Notes under the pieces: generated by a model | Database searches by the model: none | What the model was told of the DNA's origin: nothing | What the model saw: the letters and a program-made list of their open reading frames with translations, nothing else | Shown here: positions 17,812-26,720 of the stretch, piece by piece | Layout of the letters: each line of letters starts with the position of its first letter | Numbering within the stretch: the stretch's first letter is position 1 | Assembly: GCA_002309015.1 (NCBI GenBank) | Contig: DBWM01000010.1 | Coordinates: 105,834-169,833, forward strand | Length of the DNA: 64,000 nucleotides | Direction: 5' to 3' | DNA from: Myxococcales bacterium UBA1238 | GTDB lineage: Bacteria > Myxococcota_A > Bradymonadia > UBA7976 > UBA1532 | Position numbers and translations under genes: made by a program

Positions 17812-18153
17812 CGGGATCGACTCCTATAGATCGATGGGTTGAGGAACAATGTCAGGATTTGCAGTATGCCGGAAGCCCTTGATCGGAGTCTAGAGAAAAA
17901 TGCACCGAACCCCAAAAAAGATCGAGCGAACCTCTGATCCCCTCCGATCGCAGGATCGATTCGGGCAGAGGGCGATGCCTGGCCCAGCGATTCGACCCTG
18001 ACATTGACCGGTATGGACGGAGGACTGCGATTCGATCGAAGGGATGGAAAGGCAGAGAGGGCAGTGGGATTCGGCGAAGGCGAAGATGCGTCAGGGGCAG
18101 AGGGAATCTGTTGCATCCGGTTGGGGGCTTGCCTGGGCCAAAGGAACAGGGGA
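17812..18153. other. Intergenic region, nothing recognised
   Basis: These 342 bases lie between the end of the NAD(P)HX repair gene and the start of the small helical protein, both on the minus strand. The SD of the small gene is at the left edge. No convincing promoter hexamers, terminator or RNA fold were found by eye. Short open frames here have composition unlike the neighbouring genes. Confidence 0.5.
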
Positions 18154-21100
18154 TCAGAACGTGCCGCTTGCAGAAAGGCCCTGCTGGTGCAGCTCGCGCT
18201 CTACGGTTGAAAGGGCGGCGATCAGGTCACGGGTGACCACTGCATTTTGAGTGGACTGCTCTGCTGCTTTGTCACCCGCTAAGGCATGCCACACAACCCC
18301 CGCCCAGGCTGCACGCTCAGCCTGAACACCTCGTGCCAGCAATGCGGCGATGATCCCCGCTAAAACGTCTCCCATACCCGCTGTAGCCATACCTGGATTC
18401 CCAAAGGGACAAACCCGGATCCCGCTTGGTCCGCAAATCAGGGTGTTTGCGCCCTTCAGCACCACGACTGCATTGGTGGTTTGGTACAGCTTATAGGCCG
18501 CAAGGGTTCGATGGGTTTGAATGTCGGAAGGGGAGCAACCGAGAAGTCGGGCCGCTTCACCGGGGTGAGGAGTCAGCACGCGCGGACCTCCCCGGCCCAA
18601 AAGCCCAAGCACCGCATAGCCTTCATCGGGGATCCGTTCGGCTACAGCGTTCAATGCCTCAGCATCGATGACCGCAGGTGCCAGAATATTGGGCAGAATG
18701 GCGCGCAACAGAGGAGCATAACGGTGGTCGAACCCGGGGCCAATGGCCAGTGCTGTGAACTGATTGAGATGCCGAATGAGCAGATTCTTGTCGGTGGCCT
18801 CGTTTAAGATGGGCTCACTCATCAACTCATAGAGCTGAGCCGATAAAGGTCCAAAGGCCTCAAAAGTGGTCCCTAAGGTCGCAAGGCCCGCACCTGCTTT
18901 GAGCGCTGCATGGCCACAGAGCCTGATGCAACCGGTGCGCCCCTGCGATCCGCCCAGCACATAGACGTGACCCTGGCTGCCTTTATGGGCGTTCATGTTG
19001 CGATCCTTAAACGCGATCAACGCGTCCTCTTCGGTCAGGATGCGCCTCGATTGCCAGAGGGGCAGCAGATCACAGTTGATGGCCCTGGGGGGATCGGACG
19101 GGAGGAGCTGATGCTCTTCCTGATCAATGGGATAAGAGAAGGCGTCGATCGCGCTGGCGCTTACGTTCATCTGGATGATCGGGTGCGGATCCTCCGACTT
19201 GGGCTCCGGCTTTTTGGGCTCCTCGGCCGGTTGGGAGCGCGCTTTCTCCAGGAACTCCTTGCTGGTGGGGCCCATCTTATCGAACCGGTTCGGCAGGGAT
19301 CGCTTCCTCATCTGGCGCGATCGGGGCATCCGCTTCTTCGGCTTTTTGCCGGTATCCTGCGCCGCCTTCGCATGGGCTTCTTCAATGGCTAGAAGCAAGG
19401 GGAGCTCTTCACCGTCTGCCTGGTCGCCAGAAGCGTCCTCATGATCCGCTTTTTCGGATTCTTTGGACGCATCGCCTGAGGCGTCCTGCGCTTTCATCTG
19501 GGATTCAGATGCAGCCGCATCGGCCTCATTCGTCGCCTGGCTCGGAGACAAAGCGCCCTCTTCCTGAACCTGAGATCCGGCGTCATCGCCCTTCATCTGC
19601 GCATCGTTTGCCTCTTTTTGACCCTCGCTTTGCAGATCTGCCTGCCCATCGGTGACATCTCTGACCGGCATGGGCGCCAGGCTAAACAGATTGAACTGCC
19701 GATCATCATCGAAGAGATCGACGGACTCCTCCGGCTTGACTGGCGCCTTATGCGCCTTGGAGGGGGTTTTCGCTGCAGGCTTTTCGGCCACGGTCTTCGC
19801 AGGGGCGGCCTTAGGCTTCGCAGGGGCCGTCTTGGGCTTCGCAGGGGCCGTCTTGGGCTTCGCGGGTGTGGTCTTAGGCTTTGCGGTCTTCTCGGCGATG
19901 GGCTTCGCGGGTGCGGTCCTGGGCTTCGCGGGTGCGGTCCTGGGCTTCGCGGGCGCGGTCCTGGGCTTCGCAGTCTTCGGTGAAATGGGTTCCGGTTTGG
20001 GCTCCGGCTCTGCGATTGGAGGCTCCGGCCTGGCCACAGCTTCGACGGAGGGCTCCGTTACCTGCGCCAAAAGGGGATCGGAAGCAGGCGCATCGGATTC
20101 GCTCTCATCGACCTGGGGGAACGCCTGAACCGCCATGCTGTTCTCTGTGGTAAAGAAGTTCCAGACGGGCTTCGTAGGTTCCTTCTTCGGCTTCGCGGGC
20201 GCAGGCTCCGGTTGAACGGTCTCCCGCTTCGGATGCGCCGTCTTTCGCCTGGGCTCTGAGGTCGGTTTCACCTTGATCTCAGGGGCAGGCTCAGCCGCTT
20301 TTTGGGCAGGGGCAGGTTCCTTTGAAGGGACCTTCTCTTCGATCGATTCGGACTGCTTCTGCGCTTTGGGGGCAGGCTCAGCCGCTTTGGGGGCAGGGGC
20401 TGGCGCAGGCTTCGCAGATTTCTTTTGCTTTGAACGTTTCGGCCTGGCCTCGGTATCGGCCTCTTTTGCCGTTGCAGCGGTGTCTTTTGCCGTTGCAACG
20501 GTGCCTTTGGCTGTTTCAGCTGTGCCTTTGGCCGTTTCGGCGGTTTCAGTGGTCGAAGGCTTGGGCTCTGCAAACAGATCGATTTGAGGTTCCGGTTCGC
20601 TCATTGGGGATTCCGGAGGCAGCAGTGCGAATTCAAGATTCGCCTGATCGGGCTCATTTGACGCAGGCTTCGCCTCGGATTCCTGCGGGGCTTCAGCAAC
20701 AGGATCGTTTTCCTGAATCGCTTCTTCGCTTGTTGCGGAGAGCATCTGCGGAGATTGGGTATTCCTTGCGCGTTCAGCCGCCTCGGCTGCGCCCTTCTTG
20801 CGTTCCTTCTTGGCGGCCTTCTTGAGCTTCTCATTCGCCTCATTGGCTGCTTCCGAGAACCGCTCGAGGTGATCCGTCTCTGCGCTCAGGTTCAGGGTCT
20901 GCGGATCCTGCTCAGAATCTTCCTCTTTATGAAGCACCGGTCTGGTTTCGGCCAGAATGGCATTCATCATGTCGGTATACGAAGGTCGGGCCGGTGGAAA
21001 TGCGGTGATCTCGCTCTCGGACTGTGGAGTCGCAGGGAGCGAAGCTCTCTGGGGAGCAAGGGCGATGTGATCGGCGATCGATTCGGGGATCTGCGTCGTT

Positions 21101-22935
21101 TCTTCGGCCTCATTAGGCGCTTTGTTCGAAGCTTTCTCTGGCTCAGATGGCGCTGGTTCTGCCCCTGCATCGGCCTCCCTGGACGATCCTTCTGCCAAAA
21201 CCGGCTGCTCGGTCGAAGAAGTCTGCTGCTCCGATGACACCGGTTCTACCCCTGCATCGACTTCAGCAGGCGCCTCTGCCGCAGATGTTTTCGCTTCATC
21301 CGTAGGATCTTGTGGCTCTTGTGTGGGCGGCTTGGGCATGGTTGCGGTGATCGTCTTCTCACTCAATGGAATGATCACCTGGGGTTCATCGAGGCTCTCT
21401 ATGGGTTCTTCGCTCATCAGGCCCGGATCGGTCGGCAACTCCAGCGGCCCTGTCCAGGAATTCGCGAATTCATCCGGATCTTCGATTCGATCTTCAGGCG
21501 GCAGGAAGGGGCTCCCATCGTTCCCCATATCCGTAAAGGTCACAGGCAAATGGCCCAGAATGCGGCTGTCGGAGATGGTGTTGTCGAGCTCATCGAGCTC
21601 CTCTTTGGTATAGAGGGTCGAGAGGTTGTGAGGTTTCTTGGCACCACCGGGGAGGAGGAGGGGCGCATCGATGCTCTCATCCTGAGGCGATCGACTCTTT
21701 CCATATTCGCTTGATGGGCGCATGGCTGCCCGCATGAGCGTCATGGATTGCTCACAGGGGGGCGCCTTAATGACGGCACCCGGCTTGAGGGTACCCGTAA
21801 AACGGTGCCTGCGAGGCTTTTCGACCGAAGATTCTTTTTGAACCGATTGGGTCGCCTGTTCGGTGGTTGCGGTCGTCTGATTCAACGATTCGGGGTTAGG
21901 CTTCGATTCCTGCGAAGACAGAGGCTGTGCGCTCGCATTGCCTGGAGGTGGAACGGGTAGGGTAGCGGCCTCGAGATGGTGGTACAACAGCGCATCCTCC
22001 GGCAATGGTTTGCCCGCCTTCTGCTTGTTGTCCTTGCTCTTAAAGGCCATCTGGGCCGCCAGCTTGGTCGATAGATCTGCCGGAATCTCCATACTCATGG
22101 AGGCGGGATCGTACTCCAACTCCCTTTGATACGGCATCTCACTTTCATGCAGCCGTGCCAGTTCAAAGGCCACCCGGGGAATCCCTACGTCGGCGATGAC
22201 CAGCTTCCCCGTCAGCTCCGGACCGCGTCCTACCCAATGCCCAATCTTGCTTGCGCCATAGGTGACCGTGAGATCCGCCTTGACCGCAGCTCCTTTGGCC
22301 TCACCCGTATCGCTGTTGACGCCGCTTGCGATGTCGGCCGACACCACCAGCGCACCATGCCCGTTGATCCATGAGATCGCTTCTGCGCGCATGCCGCCTA
22401 CTGGCCTGTCTAACCCCGTACCAAACAGGGCGTCGATGATGAGGTCGTAACTCGATGGATGCGGCAAAGTGGCGATCTCATCGCGGGTTGTCAGTTCAAC
22501 CACCTGAAGCCCCATCTTCCTGATCGAGATGAGGTATTCCCCCGTAGTGGGCGTTAAGGGTCCGCAGGCAATGACCTCTGTTTGCATTTTAGCGTTGGCG
22601 AGGTACCTTGCCGCCACGATCCCTGTGCTTCCGTTGTGACCACTGCCACAGACCACAGCGATGCGGGGAGTCCTCTTCATCGACTTGTGTTCACGCAGCA
22701 ATTGAAGTGCAGCCTCGGCCAGCTGGAGACCCGCAGACTCAATGAGCGCAGCCTTGGGTACCCCTAGCTTATCGGACGAGTAGCGCTCCGCGCGCCTGAT
22801 CTCCTCTGCAATGAAGATTTGGAGTCCAAAACCATACTCAGGTGGATTGACGGTATATTGCATGGTGCTCGATGTGATCGATGCTGCACATGGATTGCAG
22901 CGTGCCGATAAGGCGCGGCCGTCGACTGAAATCAT
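18154..22935 (-). CDS. nnr: Bifunctional NAD(P)HX epimerase/dehydratase with a ~1,000-residue disordered insertion
   Basis: A 1,593-aa enzyme repairing hydrated NAD(P)H. Residues about 40-265 are the YjeF_N epimerase domain: DALFGTG with the likely catalytic Asp168, and DIASGVNSDTG near 201. Its usual NNGGDG loop reads HNGSTG. Residues about 1290-1590 are the ADP/ATP-dependent dehydratase (ribokinase-like): LTPHPGEAARLLG and PGMATAGMGDVLAG. In ordinary homologues these domains abut, for a total near 500 aa. Here about 1,000 Glu/Pro/Ala/Lys-rich residues lie between them, including seven-residue KP(R/K)TAPA and ETAKGTA repeats. No stop or frameshift breaks the frame. The start may instead be the ATG at 22863, since neither has a clear SD. 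The catalytic roles are well supported; the role of the insert is unknown. Confidence 0.88.
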   Translation of the reverse strand: MISVDGRALSARCNPCAASITSSTMQYTVNPPEYGFGLQIFIAEEIRRAERYSSDKLGVPKAALIESAGLQLAEAALQLLREHKSMKRTPRIAVVCGSGHNGSTGIVAARYLANAKMQTEVIACGPLTPTTGEYLISIRKMGLQVVELTTRDEIATLPHPSSYDLIIDALFGTGLDRPVGGMRAEAISWINGHGALVVSADIASGVNSDTGEAKGAAVKADLTVTYGASKIGHWVGRGPELTGKLVIADVGIPRVAFELARLHESEMPYQRELEYDPASMSMEIPADLSTKLAAQMAFKSKDNKQKAGKPLPEDALLYHHLEAATLPVPPPGNASAQPLSSQESKPNPESLNQTTATTEQATQSVQKESSVEKPRRHRFTGTLKPGAVIKAPPCEQSMTLMRAAMRPSSEYGKSRSPQDESIDAPLLLPGGAKKPHNLSTLYTKEELDELDNTISDSRILGHLPVTFTDMGNDGSPFLPPEDRIEDPDEFANSWTGPLELPTDPGLMSEEPIESLDEPQVIIPLSEKTITATMPKPPTQEPQDPTDEAKTSAAEAPAEVDAGVEPVSSEQQTSSTEQPVLAEGSSREADAGAEPAPSEPEKASNKAPNEAEETTQIPESIADHIALAPQRASLPATPQSESEITAFPPARPSYTDMMNAILAETRPVLHKEEDSEQDPQTLNLSAETDHLERFSEAANEANEKLKKAAKKERKKGAAEAAERARNTQSPQMLSATSEEAIQENDPVAEAPQESEAKPASNEPDQANLEFALLPPESPMSEPEPQIDLFAEPKPSTTETAETAKGTAETAKGTVATAKDTAATAKEADTEARPKRSKQKKSAKPAPAPAPKAAEPAPKAQKQSESIEEKVPSKEPAPAQKAAEPAPEIKVKPTSEPRRKTAHPKRETVQPEPAPAKPKKEPTKPVWNFFTTENSMAVQAFPQVDESESDAPASDPLLAQVTEPSVEAVARPEPPIAEPEPKPEPISPKTAKPRTAPAKPRTAPAKPRTAPAKPIAEKTAKPKTTPAKPKTAPAKPKTAPAKPKAAPAKTVAEKPAAKTPSKAHKAPVKPEESVDLFDDDRQFNLFSLAPMPVRDVTDGQADLQSEGQKEANDAQMKGDDAGSQVQEEGALSPSQATNEADAAASESQMKAQDASGDASKESEKADHEDASGDQADGEELPLLLAIEEAHAKAAQDTGKKPKKRMPRSRQMRKRSLPNRFDKMGPTSKEFLEKARSQPAEEPKKPEPKSEDPHPIIQMNVSASAIDAFSYPIDQEEHQLLPSDPPRAINCDLLPLWQSRRILTEEDALIAFKDRNMNAHKGSQGHVYVLGGSQGRTGCIRLCGHAALKAGAGLATLGTTFEAFGPLSAQLYELMSEPILNEATDKNLLIRHLNQFTALAIGPGFDHRYAPLLRAILPNILAPAVIDAEALNAVAERIPDEGYAVLGLLGRGGPRVLTPHPGEAARLLGCSPSDIQTHRTLAAYKLYQTTNAVVVLKGANTLICGPSGIRVCPFGNPGMATAGMGDVLAGIIAALLARGVQAERAAWAGVVWHALAGDKAAEQSTQNAVVTRDLIAALSTVERELHQQGLSASGTF
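19790..19980 (-). repeat. 21-bp coding tandem repeat (Lys-Pro/Ala) in the nnr linker
   Basis: Near-identical 21-base units encode the heptad AKP(R/K)TAP in at least seven copies, in two blocks separated by a variant segment (IAEKTAKPKTT). The protein composition is like histone-H1 tails. The DNA-level identity indicates recent local expansion. Confidence 0.75.
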
Positions 22936-23049
22936 CCGTTATCGGGTAGAAGAACGACGATCGTATGGCGGCCGAGCAGTTGGATTGTTGCAGTGAGACC
23001 TCAACAGAAACGCATCGCTTGTTCGATCGATACGGCGTTAATGGGCGAA

Positions 23050-24162
23050 TTACTCGGGGTTATTCTTCGATGAATCGGAGTTGTTCTCCGCTGCATCCGT
23101 ATGATCAGCGCCTTCGTTGCGTACCTGATCCCCGTTGCCATCGCCCTGATCAGACGCCTGTATCGAAGATACGATGTCTTCAATGGCTGCATCTGCTGCG
23201 GCTGCAACGTCTGAGAGATCCGCTTCCTTGGCTTCGCTGGGCGGCGTACACGCATCACCGGTTCCATCGATCGAAACCCCAGTCACCTCGGGATTCACCT
23301 TCGACTTGAGATCCACGTTCTCCTGAATCAACAACTCGAGGTTATGGATCGCCTGAGGCATCCCCTGAGCCGCTGCCATCCCATACCATTCGCACGCCTT
23401 GGCCAGATCGCGCTTGCTTTTATCGCCCTGGGAGTACATGACGCCGAGGTTAAACTGCGCTTGCTCCGAACCTCGTTCGCCCGCCCGCTGATACCAGAGT
23501 TCGGCCATATCGAGGCTTTGTTCGACTCCAAGGCCCTCTGCATACAACACCGCCAGGTTATATTGTGACTTTGCATGCCCATGTTCTGCGGCCATGTTGA
23601 ACCAGCGGGCCGCTTCAGTGTAGTCCTGAGGCAATGTATCGCCATCGCAGCACATGCAACCCAGGGTGTAGGCCGCATCATCCATCCCACCAATGGCCGC
23701 CTTGCGATAATATTCTACGGCCTTCTCGCGATCCTGCTCCACGCCTTCGCCCTTATAGAGCATGATGGCCAGGTTATATTGTGCCTCATGCACGCCCCGA
23801 TCCGCCGCATCCTGCAACAATAAGGCAGCCCCCTGTCCACTCTGTTCTACGCCATCACCTTCGTTGATCATGCATGCCAGGTTACATTCGGCCTGCAGAT
23901 GCCCACCCTCGATGGCCTTCTGGTAGCACTGGATCGCCATCACAGGGTTCTTGGGTACTCCCAACCCCCGACGATACAGGTTGCCCAGGTTGAAGTACGC
24001 CTCTATGTTCCCCTGGTTGGCAGCCTGCCTGAACCAATAATGGGCCATGGTGGGGTTGGCTTCGACGCCCACACCCAACAAATAGATATTGCCGAGATCG
24101 TTCTGTGCTTCTGCGGATCCCAGCTGAGCGGCATTGATGCAACTGGCCAAATCGACTGACAT
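23050..24162 (-). CDS. Sel1-repeat protein (8 repeats)
   Basis: A 370-aa cytoplasmic protein. The start at 24162 is set by GGAGG about eight bases upstream; the longer open frame has no SD. From about residue 10 to 290 it is made of roughly eight 36-residue Sel1 (TPR-like) repeats, with motifs such as AQNDLGNIYLLGVGV and AQYNLAVLYAEGLGV. These form an alpha-solenoid used for protein-protein contacts. The last 80 residues are acidic, Asp/Asn/Ser-rich and probably disordered. There is no signal peptide, unlike many secreted Sel1 effectors. The partner is unknown. It lies 113 bases downstream of the nnr start on the same strand. Confidence 0.85.
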   Translation of the reverse strand: MSVDLASCINAAQLGSAEAQNDLGNIYLLGVGVEANPTMAHYWFRQAANQGNIEAYFNLGNLYRRGLGVPKNPVMAIQCYQKAIEGGHLQAECNLACMINEGDGVEQSGQGAALLLQDAADRGVHEAQYNLAIMLYKGEGVEQDREKAVEYYRKAAIGGMDDAAYTLGCMCCDGDTLPQDYTEAARWFNMAAEHGHAKSQYNLAVLYAEGLGVEQSLDMAELWYQRAGERGSEQAQFNLGVMYSQGDKSKRDLAKACEWYGMAAAQGMPQAIHNLELLIQENVDLKSKVNPEVTGVSIDGTGDACTPPSEAKEADLSDVAAAADAAIEDIVSSIQASDQGDGNGDQVRNEGADHTDAAENNSDSSKNNPE

Positions 24163-24431
24163 GATGGAACCTCCATGCTTTACAAATGGATTATTTTCGC
24201 AGAGCCCATGGGAGAACTCAATCGAAATGAATGCCGTCAGGCGTCCATCCGGGCGGATTTTCAGGGGGCTGGCCTGAAGGGCCCCGTTCGCAGTGATCGA
24301 GGGCCTGTTTCGGAGCAGTGAGCGGCGTTTGGCGGTGAATGGGGCAGAGGTGAACCCTGAGCGCGCGGGATGCACTCGGTTTTTGTGAAGTTGCCGGACC
24401 TCTGCCTGGAGAGGATTCGACCCGGATGGGG

Positions 24432-25058
24432 TCAGCGGTTGGCGTCCCAGACGCGGCGGAGATCGGCTTCGGAGATGGGGCCCTGGCGATGGATCTGGAG
24501 ATCACCGTTGCTGAGACCGACCACCGTGCTGCCTGCCGACAACGCATCGCTTCCCTGCGGCGCCGGTGCACCTTCTTCCCACAGCACCCCATCTACGTCG
24601 ATCAGGGTCATGTTCTCCGCTGCTTCGATGCTGCGGGCTGCCGGTTCACCTGATCGATTGGCGCTGGTCGCGATGAGGGGCTCCCCCAATGCCTCCACCA
24701 ATGCCCGTGCCAGGGGATGTGGCGATATGCGCACCCCGACCATGTTCGTCCCTGCGGTCACCTGTGCAGGCAGCCCCGGGAAGGCCGGCACCACGAGGGT
24801 CAGGGGCCCCGGCCAGAAGGCCTCCGCCAGACAGATCAGCGGCGTCTCTATACTGCGTACGCGGAGATAGTCGATGGAGGGCAGCAGGATCGGCAGGGGT
24901 TTACCGCTGGGTCGACCTTTGGCACTCACGATCCTGGAGACCGCCTGCGCGTCGTATGCCCTGCAACCCAGCCCAAAGCTGGTGTCGGTGGGGAAGGCGA
25001 TGACCCCTCCCTTCCGTAAGCATGCGAGGGATTCCTGAAGGTTTAATCTGCGTAACAT
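24432..25058 (-). CDS. L-threonylcarbamoyladenylate synthase (Sua5/YrdC/YciO family)
   Basis: A 208-aa enzyme making threonylcarbamoyl-AMP from Thr, bicarbonate and ATP for the t6A37 modification of ANN-decoding tRNAs. The start at 25058 has GGAG upstream; the longer frame adds a Lys/Arg-rich stretch with no homology. Family motifs visible are FPTDTSFGLGC near the N-terminus, KGRPSGKPLP, FWPGPLT, and ATSANRSGEPA. The length matches TsaC/YrdC plus a short tail and lacks the extra Sua5 C-terminal domain. YciO paralogues share these motifs, so tsaC is likely but not certain. Confidence 0.85.
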   Translation of the reverse strand: MLRRLNLQESLACLRKGGVIAFPTDTSFGLGCRAYDAQAVSRIVSAKGRPSGKPLPILLPSIDYLRVRSIETPLICLAEAFWPGPLTLVVPAFPGLPAQVTAGTNMVGVRISPHPLARALVEALGEPLIATSANRSGEPAARSIEAAENMTLIDVDGVLWEEGAPAPQGSDALSAGSTVVGLSNGDLQIHRQGPISEADLRRVWDANR

Positions 25059-25646
25059 CGCGACTCCAAAGGTTAACTTCGCGCCCTGCGGGGATGCTTT
25101 GCGCGTAACGCCAAAAGGTGATTCGTCCCCTGCATAGAAAGATGAAGGCGCCTCCACATTCCGGTGAAGACGCCTTCGAAGGCCTTTGGCGAAAAAGATG
25201 GTCTTGGGCAGCGTGATCAAAAACCCTTTACCTCAGAAAAGGTGGGCAAGATGATGAACGACTTTAGGCTTCTGAGACGCGTCAGCATGCACACCATCGC
25301 CAGAAGATCGAGCCCCGGGTTTTGGTACAGGGATTAATCGTTAGCCCTCACATCTCCTTTGCAAAGAACCTGTGCGTAAATATATCCGGCCTGAGCGGAT
25401 TGCCAAGAGGAAAGATGGGGCGCGCTCTTTTTCGGGGTGCGTAGAGCGCGGTTGCGGGCAGCGGAGTGGATCTTCGTATCAAGCGTCCTTTTTAAAAAAG
25501 CCTTGCCTCGTCTGCTCATTGCGATACCAATCGTTTCTTTTCTTAAAGATCTTGCGCTCCAAGGTAGAGTTCTGTATCGAAATCCGTGTTTTTCAATGGC
25601 TTTCGCAGAGTAAGAGCGGGAGCTCATGTTGTTTTTGGGGGTTCTC
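25059..25646. other. 588-base intergenic region between divergent genes
   Basis: This separates the tRNA-modification gene (minus) from the sugar ABC operon (plus). It holds two imperfect inverted repeats, arms GAAGGCG at 25144-25150 with CGCCTTC at 25171-25177, and CTCAGAA at 25232-25238 with TTCTGAG at 25270-25276. Neither is followed by a T run. A weak promoter-like pair, TTGCGC then TATCGA with 17-base spacing, lies about 80-100 bases before the ABC start. No convincing gene or tRNA is visible. The promoter and any sugar-responsive operator for the ABC operon should be here. Confidence 0.4.
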
Positions 25647-26720
25647 ATGGCGCGCGTTGAGCTCGATAAAATCGGTAAACGCTATCCCAACGGTTTTGAG
25701 GCGGTTGAAGCCTTTTCACTCGATATTGCCGATCGGGAATTCATTGTTTTGGTCGGACCTTCCGGTTGCGGAAAATCGACCACATTACGCATGGTTGCAG
25801 GTCTTGAAACGATCACAACCGGCGAAATGCGCATCGATGGCGTTCGCGTAAACGAATTGCCGCCCAAAAAGCGCGACGTGGCGATGGTTTTCCAATCCTA
25901 CGCGCTCTATCCGCATATGACGGTTCGCGAAAACATGGCGTTTGGTTTGGAGCTGCAAAAACTCCCCAAGGAAGAGATCAGAAAGCGCGTCGAAGAAGTC
26001 GCAGAACGCCTTGAAATTAAAGAACTTTTAGACCGTAAACCGAAGGCCATGTCGGGCGGTCAGCGTCAGCGCGTGGCGATGGGCCGCGCGATCGTGCGCC
26101 ATCCCAAGGTGTTTTTGTTCGACGAGCCGCTCTCCAACCTGGATGCCAAGCTGCGTTTGCAGATGCGCGTTGAGGTGAGCCGCCTGCACCACAGCCTGGG
26201 CGCGACTTCGATTTACGTCACCCACGATCAGGTGGAGGCGATGACCCTGGCCGACCGCATCGTGCTGATGAAGCGCGGCAAAGTGCAGCAAATCGGGCGC
26301 CCGCTGGATTTGTACGACCGGCCCTGCAATCTGTTTGTGGCCACCTTTATCGGCAGCCCTTCGATGAACGTGGTCGAGGCAACGATCGAAGACGGCTGGA
26401 TTTGCGGCGATGGCTTTAGGGTGCCTCTCGATGCGCGCTGGCAGGCGAGTGTGGGACAACGGATTCAGCTCGGTGTGCGCCCGCAGCATCTGTCGCTGAC
26501 GAACGAAATTTCGGGCAGCCTGCAGGCTCAGGTGGAAGTGGTCGAGCCGATGGGCAGCGAGAGCAATCTTTATTGCAGAGCGGGTAAAAACCTTTACACG
26601 GTTCGTCAGGAAGGCGTCTCGGAACTGCGCCCCGGCGACCATGTGAATCTCTCTTTTGATACCGCGCATTTACATTTGTTTGATGCCGAGAGTGAGAAGC
26701 GCATTGGAGAGCAAGCATGA
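25647..26720 (+). CDS. Carbohydrate ABC transporter ATPase (MalK/UgpC type)
   Basis: A 357-aa ATPase powering a sugar importer. It has Walker A GPSGCGKST (37-45), Q-loop Gln83, signature MSGGQRQR (135-142), Walker B FLFDEP (156-161) and His193 in the H-loop. A C-terminal regulatory/TOBE-like region of about 120 residues follows, as in MalK. The start at ATG 25647 matches the family N-terminus (MARVEL); an upstream in-frame ATG at 25626 with GGGAG before it is possible. The stop overlaps the binding-protein start as ATGA. The operon order is ATPase, binding protein, two permeases. Maltose/maltodextrin or a related oligosaccharide is likely but not proven. Confidence 0.9.
   Translation: MARVELDKIGKRYPNGFEAVEAFSLDIADREFIVLVGPSGCGKSTTLRMVAGLETITTGEMRIDGVRVNELPPKKRDVAMVFQSYALYPHMTVRENMAFGLELQKLPKEEIRKRVEEVAERLEIKELLDRKPKAMSGGQRQRVAMGRAIVRHPKVFLFDEPLSNLDAKLRLQMRVEVSRLHHSLGATSIYVTHDQVEAMTLADRIVLMKRGKVQQIGRPLDLYDRPCNLFVATFIGSPSMNVVEATIEDGWICGDGFRVPLDARWQASVGQRIQLGVRPQHLSLTNEISGSLQAQVEVVEPMGSESNLYCRAGKNLYTVRQEGVSELRPGDHVNLSFDTAHLHLFDAESEKRIGEQA

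Noticed and set aside
19652..20587. Plus-strand frames of 100-160 aa opposite the nnr linker
   Set aside because: They are Gly/Ala/Phe-rich shadows of the Lys/Pro/Ala repeats of the minus-strand gene.
25334..25851. Short frames in the 588-base divergent gap
   Set aside because: No SD, no recognisable motif, and composition unlike coding neighbours; the largest overlaps the ABC ATPase start.
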